Source of the DNA: Macrostomum hystrix
Taxonomy: Eukaryota; Platyhelminthes; Macrostomidae
Reading direction: 5' to 3'
Assembly (NCBI GenBank): GCA_950097015.1
Contig: CATNEN010000001.1
Span: 11,740,001 to 11,804,000, forward strand
Length of the DNA: 64,000 nt
Shown: piece after piece, positions 1 through 10,683 of the stretch
Position numbering within the stretch: position 1 is the stretch's first letter
How the letters are laid out: each line of letters starts with the position of its first letter
The notes under the pieces: model-generated
What the model was told of the DNA's origin: nothing
The model's database searches: none
Seen by the model: the letters and a program-made list of their open reading frames with translations, nothing else
Position numbers and translations under genes: made by a program

Positions 1-60
1 GAGATTCGAACCCCCGACCTTCAAGCCGTGACCTCATGCTCTAAGCAACACGAGGCTAGA
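1..60 (-). mobile_element. tRNA-derived SINE head fragment (family A-like)
   Basis: The complement contains a B-box-like GGTTCGAATC and the tRNA-like 5' region resembles the SINE A heads near 6.15 and 10.2 kb. Only the head lies in the window and the rest is cut by the left edge. It would sit in the first intron of the PIKfyve gene. A real tRNA gene cannot be excluded from the part visible. Confidence 0.4.
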
Positions 61-96
61 ACTACCTAGTTGAACAGCTGAAAGCTGAAAGCTTAC

Positions 97-927
97 CTGA
101 AAATCAAGTCCAGTCGCCATGGAGGACACAGAAGCAGCAACAGCAGCAGCCGATGAAGAAGAAATGGTTGCTAAGCCATTTGACCCAATAGAAGAAACAG
201 CCATTGCGGAACCAACAGACGAAGGTAGAGGTGACGCAGCAGGCAGGAGTGTCGGCATAGACGATGACACGGAAGGCGACATGCAAGCCATCGATGATGC
301 AGCAACAGCAGCAGCGGCGGCCAATGATCCGCCAGTGATAGTTGACAGAGAGTTATTTGAGCTAGAAGCAGATATTCCAGACATTACAGAGGCTTGACCA
401 GAGGATAATTGTTGACCGTGCTGCTGAACTGGATCCAGCGACTGTTGCTGCTGCTGCTGCAGAACAGTATCCTCACCGTTGATATTCCTGGCGCAGTAAG
501 CGCAAGCTCGCTGCATACCGCCAGCCAAGCCGATGGCCCTACCATCAATGAGATGACTGCTGCACTTGTCGCAGAAGATCCTGCCGCAGACGCGGCAATG
601 ATGTCGGCGAAGGAACAGGCTGAAACGTTGGTTGCACTCGTAGCACTGATTACAATGCTCGTCAGGCATCCAGTGCTTCTGGGTGTACAGGAAGCTCTGC
701 TGCTGTTGACTATCTAGAACCTGGCTATTGGCATTGTCTAACGATTCTTTTGAAGCACTCGCAGATGGTGTCTGCTGACGAAATAGTCTTTGAAAGCCTT
801 CAACGAAACGACGACCACGCGACGTCTGGTCTGAAACTAACTCCTGCTGCTGCTGCTGCTGCTGCTGTTGATTGTCGACTGAATCGAGTCGGTCAACCCA
901 ATCGAAGCTTGTGTACTCATTTGACAT
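97..927 (-). CDS. PIKFYVE: PIKfyve-type FYVE-domain phosphoinositide kinase, first coding exon (partial gene)
   Basis: This exon encodes the N-terminal 277 residues. The start ATG is at 927-925 and the exon ends in a CAG|GTAAGC donor at 97/96, phase 0, so the gene continues left out of the window. Residues 85-148 form a FYVE zinc finger: WxxD-type WMPD at 86-89, the signature RRHHCRVCG at 107-115, and paired cysteines ending CAYC at 142-145. FYVE domains bind PI3P on endosomes. The sequence around the finger (WMPD, CYEC, FxLFxRRHHCRxCG) is the PIKfyve/Fab1 type, the kinase that makes PI(3,5)P2. The kinase and chaperonin-like domains are not in the window, so assignment rests on the FYVE subtype. 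A polyglutamine run follows residue 19, with more Q-rich and S/A-rich low-complexity stretches on either side of the finger. Another FYVE protein is the main alternative. Confidence 0.8.
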
Positions 928-1410
928 GAGTAACGTCTAATGCTGAATGCTGTGATACAAAAAAACAATGACAGAATTCAAAATTCTCACAAAAAACTAA
1001 CAAGTAGTGACATTAAACAGAGACAATATGAACTACAAATAGATGTTCAACTAATATTTTATTATACACACAGCAATAAAAAATATGCAACTACTAAACT
1101 AGCAATAGTACCTAAAAAAACTTGCACTATGTTTCTCAAATTTAATACTTGGCCTAGTATTGACTATATTGTTGAAGACATTGTATGCTTGTATTTGCTA
1201 GATTTCATTTCCTAGTGCTGAAAATCACTTTCTATCACTAGAAAAAAATTATGAATACATCTAAAAACTACTCTAAACAAGTTTATGTTACAAATTTTAT
1301 CTTCGTTTTTTAAAATAAACAAATCAAAAAAATAAAACAATTTTGTTTCTTTTCTATCACACACTACTAAACTTCAATAAGGTTTGACTTAATTCTTACA
1401 CCTGAAAGCA
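928..1410. other. AT-rich 5' flank of the PIKfyve gene
   Basis: No supportable coding region. The open frame at 940-1215 on the plus strand has the composition of AT-rich DNA. The PIKfyve promoter and 5' UTR are expected here, but no motif is distinctive. Confidence 0.4.
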
Positions 1411-1753
1411 TACATGCGCAACACCCACAGATACTAAAATAACTATATTATAGTATCTGTGGCAACACCCGGCCGACCCGGCCAAACTGGCCAGGTGAAA
1501 CGAGGGCCAAGCAAGGTAAGTCGCAAAAACCAATCGACCAAGCGCAAAAAATCAAGGGGGGGGACCAAGGGACAAAAAAAGGAAGGCGTGAAGAAAAGGA
1601 AAAAGGGGATAGAAAAAGAGAGCAAATAAGAGCAAACTAAGTTGTAAATTAATCAATGAAACGAACTAAGTCACAAATGAGAGCAAACTAAGTCATAAAT
1701 AGAGCAAAAACTAAGTCGCACAGCCGGCTAAGATTTGGGAGGTTGCACATGTA
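1411..1753 (-). mobile_element. MITE copy 1, inverted relative to copy 2, carrying a nested insertion
   Basis: Begins with TACATGCGCAAC and ends with a diverged complement (GTTGCACATGTA). The interior matches the reverse complement of 2404-2680 over almost its whole length: G/C-rich GGCCGACCCGGCC end, AAACGAGGGCCAAGCAAGG, and a tail of repeated AACTAAGTC motifs. No coding capacity. The extra length over copy 2 is explained mainly by the 36-bp insertion at 1426-1461 and its target duplication. Confidence 0.75.
1426..1461. mobile_element. 36-bp micro-transposon with perfect terminal inverted repeats
   Basis: The 36 bp begin CACAGATACTA and end with its exact complement TAGTATCTGTG. They are flanked on both sides by the 8-bp direct repeat GCAACACC (1418-1425 and 1462-1469). 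The uninterrupted MITE copy at 2404-2680 has only one copy of that 8-mer at the matching position, so this is an insertion with an 8-bp target duplication. That size fits hAT-superfamily elements. Confidence 0.8.
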
Positions 1754-2403
1754 TGCCTGAAAGTGTAGCGAGATAAATTACTATTTTGGCAATATCAGCA
1801 TTGGATATTTTTACCTACCTATTAGCATTGCAAATCTAAATTAAATGTGTATTTAATGCTGTGAAAAGTATTTAATGTGTATTTAGTGGGTTGTACACTG
1901 TTTTTCTTTCCTTTTTATTATATTTTATATAAATTGTTAAAGAAAACCATTATACCCTATTGAACCTCTGTTGTCATAAAAAAAAACAAAAAAACCTCAA
2001 CCTGTGACAAAGTATGACTAAGCTTAGACACATTTGAGCAAGACAAAATATATGAAACCAAATTATTATTTTAAGAGCTTCTTCCTTGGCTATAGGCAGG
2101 ACAAAGACAATAACATTTATCTTGGAATTTTCTAGCATACACAGTACCTTTGGCATACAAAGTGGTATACATACATATGGTATGCACAAAAATGTCAGTG
2201 TATTGTAGTATCAGCGTACAATTTCTATGTGTGCCTGTTCTTGTGCCTTAGCATAGTATGTGTCCACATATATATCAATACAATATGCATGTGTATGTTT
2301 TTGTAGGTTTAGCATTATATGGGCATGTCCTTGTGGGTGACTCCTGTGTGACTATTCAGTATCTGTGTTACATTACAAAATTTGAAAGACATGCTTCTAC
2401 TCA
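1754..2403. other. AT-rich spacer between two inverted MITE copies
   Basis: No gene seen. The short open frames at 1974-2189 (minus) and 2258-2446 (plus) have no recognisable domain, and the second runs into the MITE. Confidence 0.4.
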
Positions 2404-2680
2404 TACATGCGCAACCTCCCAAATCTTAGCCGGCCGTGCGACTTAGTTTTTGCTCTCATTTGCGACTTAGTTCATTTCATTGCTCTATTTACGACTTAGT
2501 TTGCTCTCATTTGCTCTCTTTTTCTCTCCCCTTTTTCCTTTTCTTCACGCCTTCCTTTTTTGTCCCTTGGTCCCCCCTTTGATTTTTTTGCGCTTGGTCA
2601 ATTGGTTTTTGCGACTTACCTTGCTTGGCCCTCGTTTCACCCGGCCGGTTCGGCCGGGTCGGCCGGGTGTTGCGCATGTA
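2404..2680 (+). mobile_element. MITE copy 2 (277 bp, uninterrupted)
   Basis: Starts TACATGCGCAAC and ends GTTGCGCATGTA, giving a 12-bp terminal inverted repeat. The body matches the reverse complement of 1411-1753. The long pyrimidine-rich interior gives open frames with no protein-like character. Confidence 0.75.
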
Positions 2681-3556
2681 TACTTCTACTTAACAACAAT
2701 TTACTGATAACAACATAGTAAATTGTCAAAGCAATTTCACTTTTTATTGCTAATTGTAAAACAGAAGAGCAGTTGTAGAAATTTTTATAAACTATTGATT
2801 TAAGACTGTACTATCAATATTGTATGTATATGTTCATACTACACTAGTACTACTACTACTAAATGCAAACAAGATAATTCTTGAGCACATTTATTAGGCT
2901 TTTTTACTTGGAGTACTTATAATTTATTTTAGCATACACTTTTTATACAAAATGTTTTAAAGCTATCAGCACTTGCCACAGTTGACAGTCATTATGTCTG
3001 CCTCCTTTTTGTCTGCTAATATACAATATAGTTGTTATGTCTATATTGTATATAGACATACGAAAATATATGATATAATCCCATTTATCTGCTAACACAG
3101 GCATTAGTCAGAATAACTATGTCATCAAGCTTTGTATTGAAATGTTATATAATGGTCTTATAATTTATAACTTGTAAAAATGCTAGGAATTTTCTGAAAG
3201 TTTCAGAGCTAATAAGCAGCCTATAAATATACAAACAAAGCCCAAACCAAACATTTCCATTTCTAAACATTGCCAATGGTTATATGTTTTACTGAATGGC
3301 ATGCTGCCTAGCTGTAACAACATGGCGAACAACACTTGATCATCCATAAAAGCTATAGCTTAAGCAATGAAGACTAAAATATTCTTCTTAAAAGACTTTT
3401 TCAAAATCATGATAATATTTCTATGAATCATGCTATTAAACAAAATTGAATGTTTATTAAAATTATAAAAACATTTATCATCATTAATATACTTTCTGTA
3501 ATATAAGAAATGTTTTAGAATATTTTGTTATAACAGTTCTCATTCTTTTTCAAAAT
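2681..3556. other. AT-rich non-coding DNA with a half copy of a hairpin element
   Basis: No gene seen. At 2986-3016 there is one arm (AGTCATTATGTCTGCCTCC and following) of the hairpin found complete at 3557-3616. A separate short palindrome centres near 3045 (TATGTCTATA/TATAGACATA). Confidence 0.4.
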
Positions 3557-3616
3557 AGTCATTTTGTCTGCCCCCTTTTTGTCTGCTGGCAGACAAAGGG
3601 GCCGGACAAAATGACT
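3557..3616. repeat. 60-bp foldback (hairpin) element
   Basis: Almost perfect palindrome: the left arm AGTCATTTTGTCTGCCCCC is mirrored by a right arm ending GGACAAAATGACT, around the centre GTCTGCTGGCAGAC. One arm also occurs at 2986-3016, so it is a dispersed unit and not a chance palindrome. Confidence 0.65.
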
Positions 3617-3637
3617 GCACACCTTTGCTACTTCCTA

Positions 3638-4284
3638 GGGTAATGTATCATCAACCAAACAAGAATGTGTATTTTTTAAACTTCAAACTTAAGCTACAGA
3701 TCTTCTATTTAAGATATGATGATAAATCAAAAGCCAAGTTATAGAAAACAGTTACATCTTTCTAAAAAGTATCTGCTTTTGCTATTTTGTCAAATAGAAC
3801 AAAAAGTTATTCCTGCTTTTTATCTAAAACCGAACAATGATTTTCATGTATCTTCAAACCAAACAGAGAATTTGATGTTTGGTTTTATAATTTGATTGAG
3901 TGGTTTAATCTTATTTTAAGGAGTGAACTATCATGAATTATGTCATTTGAAAGCATTTTTCATGTTCTATAAATAACTATATAATTTATGGTCATTTAAT
4001 TGGCAAGCAACCACATACAATCTTTGTCTAAAGTACATACTGAAGAAATGTTGTTAAAAAGTATGCTTTTGCAATAAAAATTTCTACTGAAGCATCTATA
4101 TCTTTCTTTCCTCTTAATGCTTCATTGCACATCATGCCTCAGCTTGTAGATAATTTCTTAAACTTTCAAATTAGTTGTTCTGTGAAACACAATAGCTTGT
4201 TTCTGTCTTGCACGAGACCAAGGAAGGAGTCAAAATTCTTGTTCGATTTTGAAGATACACTGTTTGGTTGATGATACATTACCC
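3638..4284. mobile_element. 647-bp non-autonomous DNA transposon (MITE) with TA target duplication
   Basis: A perfect 23-bp terminal inverted repeat starts GGGTAATGTATCATCAACC at 3638-3660, with its exact complement at 4262-4284. TA flanks both ends (3636-3637, 4285-4286), the target duplication of the Tc1/mariner/pogo superfamily. The interior is AT-rich with no open frame of note, so it is non-autonomous. Confidence 0.8.
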
Positions 4285-4286
4285 TA

Positions 4287-5765
4287 ACTAGAGGCTTCTA
4301 ATGCTTCTTCTATATAGGCTTAGAACTAATTGTTTCAAATTATGGTAAAATGACATTGGTATACTTTTTCATAAAATGACCATGAATTGAGACTTTCGTT
4401 TTTATTGGTACAATAAGAAAAAAATGTATCTAAATTAAAATTAGTAGAATTGCAGCATGGCTTTATAATTTTTCACAGAAAAGATACTAAAACTATAGGC
4501 CTTTTATATGATCTAAACAATGGGTTTAAGAGGAGGCTTAGAATAAGCATGAATGAGATAAGTTTTGCACGAAAAACAAAAAATACAAGTCGATCAATCA
4601 TTTAGTAAAGCTATGACATTATACCTTAATGACTAGTCTATTTCTTGCATAGATGATAAAATAGATACAAAAAATGTAAAATATATTTTAAGCTGGCGCT
4701 AAAGAGGTCAAGCTTAGCCTCGATTTTCAGTAAGACAAATGCTTGATATAAAATTCTATATTCTCCTGACAGGAAATCAGTGAAATGCAATGGCCATGGC
4801 CTAGTAAATTAATTATGTAAATTACGATATCATGACTTATACTATAGTTTTAAACCGATTGGCCTCTAAAGTTTCAGCGTTAAAGTTAAAGTTAGACCAC
4901 AAAAATAACTTGCAACTACCTACCAGACAGAGGGCCCCTTTTGTGCAATCTAAGTACAGTATGTAATTGTCAGATTAAATGGTATCTTCATCTTAGTAAG
5001 TTTGTCGTCTTTGGGCAGCAGATCTTGTGCCTTTTTAAAATGCCGCGCGATTTCTAAACCAAACTTTTCATCGCAAAAACAAAAGCTTTATGTAAATGGA
5101 AGTTAGGGTGTTGCCCAGAATTTTAACACACAAATTTTTTTCGTTTTTTTTAATTAGTTTTTGCTTCACATATACAAGTTAATAGTCCTCGCTATACTTT
5201 CCGTTCATTTAAACGTAATCAAGTGGCGCTTGACATAACATTCTCTTGAACTACAGGTTCGCAACGCTATATATTTTTTATATATGTATTTCTGTTAAGA
5301 GAAATTTTATTTTGATCAGTAAATTGTGTGAAATAATCTAGAGTTGATCCCTCTGCTTTTTCTTGGACATGAAATGGAATTACGTCATGTTATTATTTCT
5401 GGGGTATTTCTTTGTTACTGACGACGATATAGATTGGTTGCGGAGCTGGAAGCCACTATTATTCTAGTAAATACGCCTGTTTTATACTGCAATTGCGAAT
5501 TAATTTTACTGGGCATCTTTAAACTGTTGCATAGTTTTGCAAAATGACTAGTTCTATAACTTCTCTCGACTGAATTACTTTTTTGAAGTAAAAAATCAGC
5601 TCATCTTCTTTCCATAATATTTAAACTATAGTTATTCTAATCTAATCTTCAACACTCTATATCTGCATTATCCATAGCCCGTAACATATAATTCTCATAA
5701 ATAATATCATGGCTTAGAGATTTTTTTGAGTCACAACAAAATAGAACAATACGTACTGCTTATGT
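4287..5765. other. AT-rich non-coding stretch
   Basis: No open frame, repeat array or recognisable element seen on either strand. Confidence 0.4.
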
Positions 5766-6058
5766 CAGTAGAGTAGTGCGCATGCAATCGTCCAACACTA
5801 AATTGTAAAAGAACTAAAGAGGTTTCGCAATTGTCAGCTGAGGTAGCATAAATAGCAGTTCAAGCATGCATTTCAGTTGGTGGGCCACAGTCTGAGGGAT
5901 TTGGATTTGAGCCAAAAGCAATTCCTTACTTTCCATGCCGCTCTATCCAGGCACATGTGCTTGGAGTTGTGGCAGTTCCTCAGGCCAACTCGACACCCAC
6001 TTTTTGCAGCCGAGCAACACGCTTCAATTATGAGGTTTCTGCGGCATTGACAACTTAT
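5766..6058. repeat. Dispersed direct repeat, copy 1 (about 290 bp)
   Basis: Nearly identical to 7120-7398, sharing CAGTAGAGTAGTGC at the start and GCGGCATTGACAACTTA at the end. Copy 1 differs by a handful of substitutions, a small length difference inside, and CACATGTG against CACATATGTG. On the minus strand the repeat holds an open stretch without stops ending in a GTAAGG donor-like site, so it may derive from an exon or from the 3' part of a retroelement. I do not recognise the product. Confidence 0.6.
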
Positions 6059-6139
6059 AAACGAAGAAGTCCTATTGTTTGTTTATTTACTATCTGAGCT
6101 GTTTCTAAGGTCAAGCCTTGAAATATATACTTTTTTTAA

Positions 6140-6455
6140 TGTAGTTGTAGCCTGTTCGTCAGGGCGTCGGACTAACAACTTAAAGGTTGGGGTTCGATTC
6201 CCGACTCCCTGGAACAATTTGTTCTTTAGCAAGATACTTACCTCTGAATTGCTTCAGTGCACCCAGCTGTTCAATGGGTACCAGCATCCGCTGGGATAAG
6301 GCGGGTGTTGCGTCCCCCAGTCCATCATGGACTGAACGGCTGTACGCAGCCTTCAGATGCCCCGCGCAGTAGCTGCGGCTGTGCTGACCCAATTCATGGA
6401 GCAGGTAGGTGTAATCAATTATTTATTATTTTTATTTTTATTTCGTAAATAAAAC
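6140..6455 (+). mobile_element. tRNA-derived SINE, family A, near full length
   Basis: The head resembles a tRNA, with an A-box-like region and the B-box GGTTCGATTCC at 6190-6200. A body rich in CTGAACGGCTGTACGCAGCC follows, then a tail of TTTATTTTTATTTCGTAAATAAAA. A second copy lies inverted at 9935-10262 and a fragment at 31755-31880. Confidence 0.75.
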
Positions 6456-7119
6456 TTACCATATAAACAGTATCTCATACAATTTCACTATATTGGTAAG
6501 CTTTCATCTCACGTGCCACATGTGCTACTCCTTAATTTAAGTAGAATATATTGAGTATTTGCGAACTTTTTATGCAGTTTTCATTAAGAATTGTTCTTGC
6601 AAGCGGTGCTCGTTTTAATTAGTTTTTTTCATGCAGGTGCTTCAGTTAAGGAGAGAGACAGGTTAAATAAATGACACCGAATTCCAATTTGGTCAGATGT
6701 ACAGTCGGGAAAATCCAAAGTGAGTGGCTGCAGATGCGGGTTGATCGTAGCAGAGTAGTCAAACACATTTTCCTATGTGTTTGAAAAGGCTTTGGAGGCT
6801 TGTTTTCAAATTTACACCCTATATAGAAGGGCCAACCTCTGAGGCACAGTTAGAGTATTTTGCTTGGGATTTGGTAAATTATCTTCAGTGCCATAACTGT
6901 TACATACATTCACTTCAAAGCACATCCATCAAGTAGGTATACCTGGTTGATCACCGTTCCCATGCCTAGTTCGTCGTATGTAAAAAACGCGTACAAAATT
7001 ACTGTATTGGTTTTATAAAACACAAATTTGTTTTATAGAACGCCATTTAAAATATCGTCACAAGCGCTAGTAGGTCTTTCTGCAACCGCGCATACATCGC
7101 TACTTACAGCTGAGAATTT
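6456..7119. other. Non-coding spacer between SINE A and repeat copy 2
   Basis: No gene seen. The minus-strand open frame 7033-7275 begins inside repeat copy 2 and has no recognisable domain. Confidence 0.35.
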
Positions 7120-7398
7120 CAGTAGAGTAGTGCAACTATAATGCTTTATTTGTTGAAGAAGTTTCGCAATTGTCAGCTGAGGTAGCATAAATAGCAGTTC
7201 AAGCATGCATTTCAGTTGGTGGGCCACAGTCTGAGGGATTTGGATTTGAGCCAAAAGCAATTCCTTACTTTCCATGCCGCTCTATCCAGGCACATATGTG
7301 CTTGGAGTTGTGGCAGTTCCTCAGGCCAACTCGACACCCACTTTTTGCAGCCGAGCAACACGCTTCAATTATGAGGTTACTGCGGCATTGACAACTTA
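7120..7398. repeat. Dispersed direct repeat, copy 2 (about 280 bp)
   Basis: Partner of 5766-6058. It lies about 1.35 kb downstream in the same orientation. Confidence 0.6.
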
Positions 7399-7920
7399 AT
7401 ACAGAAGTGTTATTGTGCTTCTGAGTAGGCTTACCCCCTTATTGAATTGCAACGCTGACAAATAGTCTATACAATGTACTGTCCCACTGCATGGGAAGCA
7501 AGCTGTCGAAACGACATCAGTTTGCCATGTCGATTCGATGGATGCAAATGTCGGGGTGCAACGACATTGTTTCGAGGTGGGTGGTACACCTTCATTTCGA
7601 CGTCAATGCTGCGTCGTTTCGCCTTCGTTCTGCGACGTCGATTCGATTTTACTTTAGTTTTTTTATTTACAAGTGTAAATGTACAAATGTACACAAATGT
7701 ACAATCGATTTGGAATTGTATCATTGCACTCACAAGCGCATATTGGAAAATTACAAATGCAAGACAAAATGTCCAAGACAGCTAGTTCATATGTGTGTGC
7801 AACATGCACGGCAACAGTACTCCCCCCGCAAGGCCTCACGCCCCAGCGCCAACGCACACAACTCACACAACGCAGAACAGGCACACAGAAGGTAGGAGCG
7901 AAGCTATTATTTTAAGCACG
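7399..7920. other. No confident gene; open in several frames
   Basis: Five overlapping open frames of 70-134 codons occur on both strands at 7467-7915. None shows a domain or consistent codon character. The richness in CGA, TCG and ACA words is what keeps the frames open. Confidence 0.35.
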
Positions 7921-8095
7921 AAATTTTGATTGCACGAAATATGGTGCACCTCCGCCGGTCGCAACTGTCCAAACCCTCCAACAAGTCCCGAAATTAATCG
8001 TGACTTGAAGGGAGAATCGAACTAGCGTCCATTGGAGTGCGAGGCATGAGCGACGCTAGCCGCTGACCCACTCGCCCCTTGACGAGCTACGTAAG
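7921..8095 (-). mobile_element. tRNA-derived SINE-like element, family C
   Basis: Read on the minus strand, a tRNA-like block at about 8010-8085 has A-box-like GTGGGTCAGCGGCTAG and B-box AGTTCGATTCT, separated by a long variable region. The two ends do not pair as an acceptor stem, so this is a tRNA-derived repeat and not a functional tRNA gene. Only one copy is seen here. Confidence 0.5.
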
Positions 8096-9934
8096 CAGAA
8101 TGAGTTTTAAGCCGCGAATCAATTAAACATGCAGTCCCTTGAACTTAAAATTCGAGTTCCGTAACTGTCAGTAACTTGCGCTTGCACAAAAACTACGCTC
8201 GTTAAAAAAGACAGTATAGTATAGTAGTATTGTAGATTTGGCTAATTAGGCAGGAAGTCAGCTATTTTGCAAATGTAATGTTTTTACATTAATTAAAATA
8301 AGTGTTCTGAACAAGTATGTAAGATTAGGGCAGTTTAAATTGGTACGATAATAAAAACGAGAATGAAAAGAACATTTGAACGAAACGAATAATTTGATAT
8401 TGTTAGTAAAAAGGGTCAACGCGGAACATACTTGAATTTCATCGCTGGCACGAAGATTGAAATCAAGGACAACTGAAGTTACGTTATTTATCAGTTTTCC
8501 AGTTGTCCAGCCCAGTCCAGTCCACTACTTCAGTTGTCCTTTGATTGGAATTTGAGGCGAAAGGGAATAGGGAAAAACTAGAGATGAAAAAACAAAAGGA
8601 CAACAAATTATCGAGGATTCCAACAAAAAAAATGTATCTAGACAATGGGTAAGGAATTAAACTATGATCGAGGTTCTGATCACGTGGCGACTAATTATTT
8701 GTGTCAAGATTGATGTCAAGGACCACTAGGAGTAGACTACTCCTACTAATCTACTAGAACGATTACGAAAAAATAAATAAGTAGGTTACAAATATAAATA
8801 TTACACCGAAGTCTACAGTTTTCTGGCTGTATTCGTCAACGCTCGTGGACATTAAAGAGAACGTTGTTCAAACAGACAGCAAAATTGAAAGTACACGTAT
8901 TTAAAGTACACTATTTTATGCATTATTAACAAAATAATCAGAACGAAGAGTAACTAGCTGCATAGGGCACTTAAAGACTACATAATAATTTAATGAATAA
9001 TGTATTTAATTAACACGCATTTATCTATCTAACCGTAGAAAAGTTTTGCACACGCAAAAACAAGGTACTAGGTACTAGGTACTAGGTACAAGGTACAAAA
9101 ATTTAGAGACAAAAATGTAGTTAAATGAACTCTATCAGGAAGCAGAGTTACTACGTTTCCTTACTGTTTTAACGGATGACTGCGTTGTTTCTTTATTAAA
9201 TTTCTAGGGGCAAAAAATTGCACAGCTGGCCTTATTTTTATATTCTTCAGAAAACTGGCTATAAATCGAATTCGCTCTCCAACCCTAGTCCCTAGGTAGC
9301 TAAGTAGCTTCAAGCCTTCTCGATGAAACTGATGTTTGCCTACCTAATCATTGTTTCAATAACTGGCCTCACTAGCCAGAGTAATTTGCCTAACTATCAA
9401 AATTGCTTTGCTTACTATTTTTATTTTATTTTATTCTATTTTTCATATTTATTTATAGCTCTAGCCATAGCTAGGCCCTATTAAACTATTAAACTATTAA
9501 ATAGCTTATCAGCTTATTTAATATATGAGAAATAATTTTATTAAAAATAATAATATTATTAACAGTTATTACAATATATATTGTTAAAGAAAGACCCGAA
9601 ATAAATGATAATGTAGCGACTACCTTGATCATTGTCCCTTAAGACTTTTCTTGCCTAAGACCTATAAAATAAAAATAATTAATACTAGGAACACAAGCTT
9701 GGAGACAAGTTCTGTAGAAATTTTCTACTATGAACACTTACTGCCAAATGGAGACTTACTGAACAAAGTGCCCCTTAAACTGAAGGACACTCCAATCTCA
9801 AGAGAGTCCTTCTCTGATGCCTTTCTAACTAGTTTTTAGTCTTAGTTGTCCCAAAGGAAACTCTCTTATTTAAGAATGTCCTTTCGCCTGGTTACTTCAT
9901 GGAAATTCTTTAACCTATTGAGTAATAATTATTT
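8096..9934. other. AT-rich non-coding stretch with a small foldback
   Basis: At 8456-8479 and 8527-8551 two arms containing AAGGACAACTGAAGT and its complement flank about 50 bp and would fold as a MITE-sized stem-loop. A short GGTACTA run lies at 9064-9095. The frame 9651-9839 is unsupported. No gene seen. Confidence 0.4.
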
Positions 9935-10262
9935 TTTAATAATTAATAATAATTGATTACACCTGCCCCAATTGGGTCAGATGTGCAGCCGACAGCATAG
10001 CCACAGCTAATGCGCTGCGCATCTGAAGGCTGCGTACAGCTGTTCAGTCCATGGACTGGGGGGACGCCACACCCACCCTCAATTATCCCAGCTAATGATG
10101 GTACCCATTAAACAGCTGGGTGAACTGAAGCAATGCAGAGTTAAGTGTCTTGCTAAAGGACACAAATTGTTCCAGTGGAGTCAGGAATCGAACCCCCGAC
10201 CTTCAAGTCGTGAGTCCGACGCCCTAACCAATAGGCTACAACCTCTGGCTGGCTACAACCTC
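9935..10262 (-). mobile_element. tRNA-derived SINE, family A, minus-strand copy
   Basis: Reverse-complement match to 6140-6455: the same B-box (GGAATCGAAC in plus-strand reading), the same CTGTTCAGTCCATGGACTGGG body, and an AATAATT-rich tail. The tRNA-like end carries a short tandem duplication (GGCTACAACCTCT twice). Confidence 0.7.
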
Positions 10263-10683
10263 TGGCTATAGGTTGGTGACATGCCAAAACTATTGAGTAC
10301 AAGTGAACATATCCAAGTTCCAGAGCCTGTTGCATTCTGAGAGTTTGTCCAAACTCTGGACTGGGAGAAGAATCAACCGTCAGATTTTTTAGTTTGCAGA
10401 TGTCTCATATTTATTGGTGGTAGGTGGGCCATGTGTGGGTGTATGATCAGCATGCTTTCTCATTTACTGCAAGGATTTTAACTGGCAGAGAAGCCGCGGG
10501 CATGCCAAAATTTGCTTAAGTTTATTTATTTATTTATTTAAAATAGAAGAATACTTTGCAACTAAAATACTATATCCTTCCCCTTTCAGAATTGTATTAA
10601 AACAATGATACAAATTTGCGCTAATTAAGAGCTGGCCAGCTAACCAGAAGCAGAGGTTTCTATATAGTGATTCAATAGTTCCC
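10263..10683. other. Upstream flank of the BIR gene
   Basis: AT-rich, with a TTTA run at 10518-10540. No gene or clear promoter motif seen. Confidence 0.35.

Noticed and set aside
119-397. Plus-strand ORF of 92 codons rich in E, D and A
   Set aside because: Complement of the S/A/Q-rich part of the PIKfyve exon; the FYVE-encoding minus strand explains it.
7467-7915. Cluster of five ORFs on both strands
   Set aside because: No domain, no splice sites, and mutually overlapping frames; composition explains their openness.
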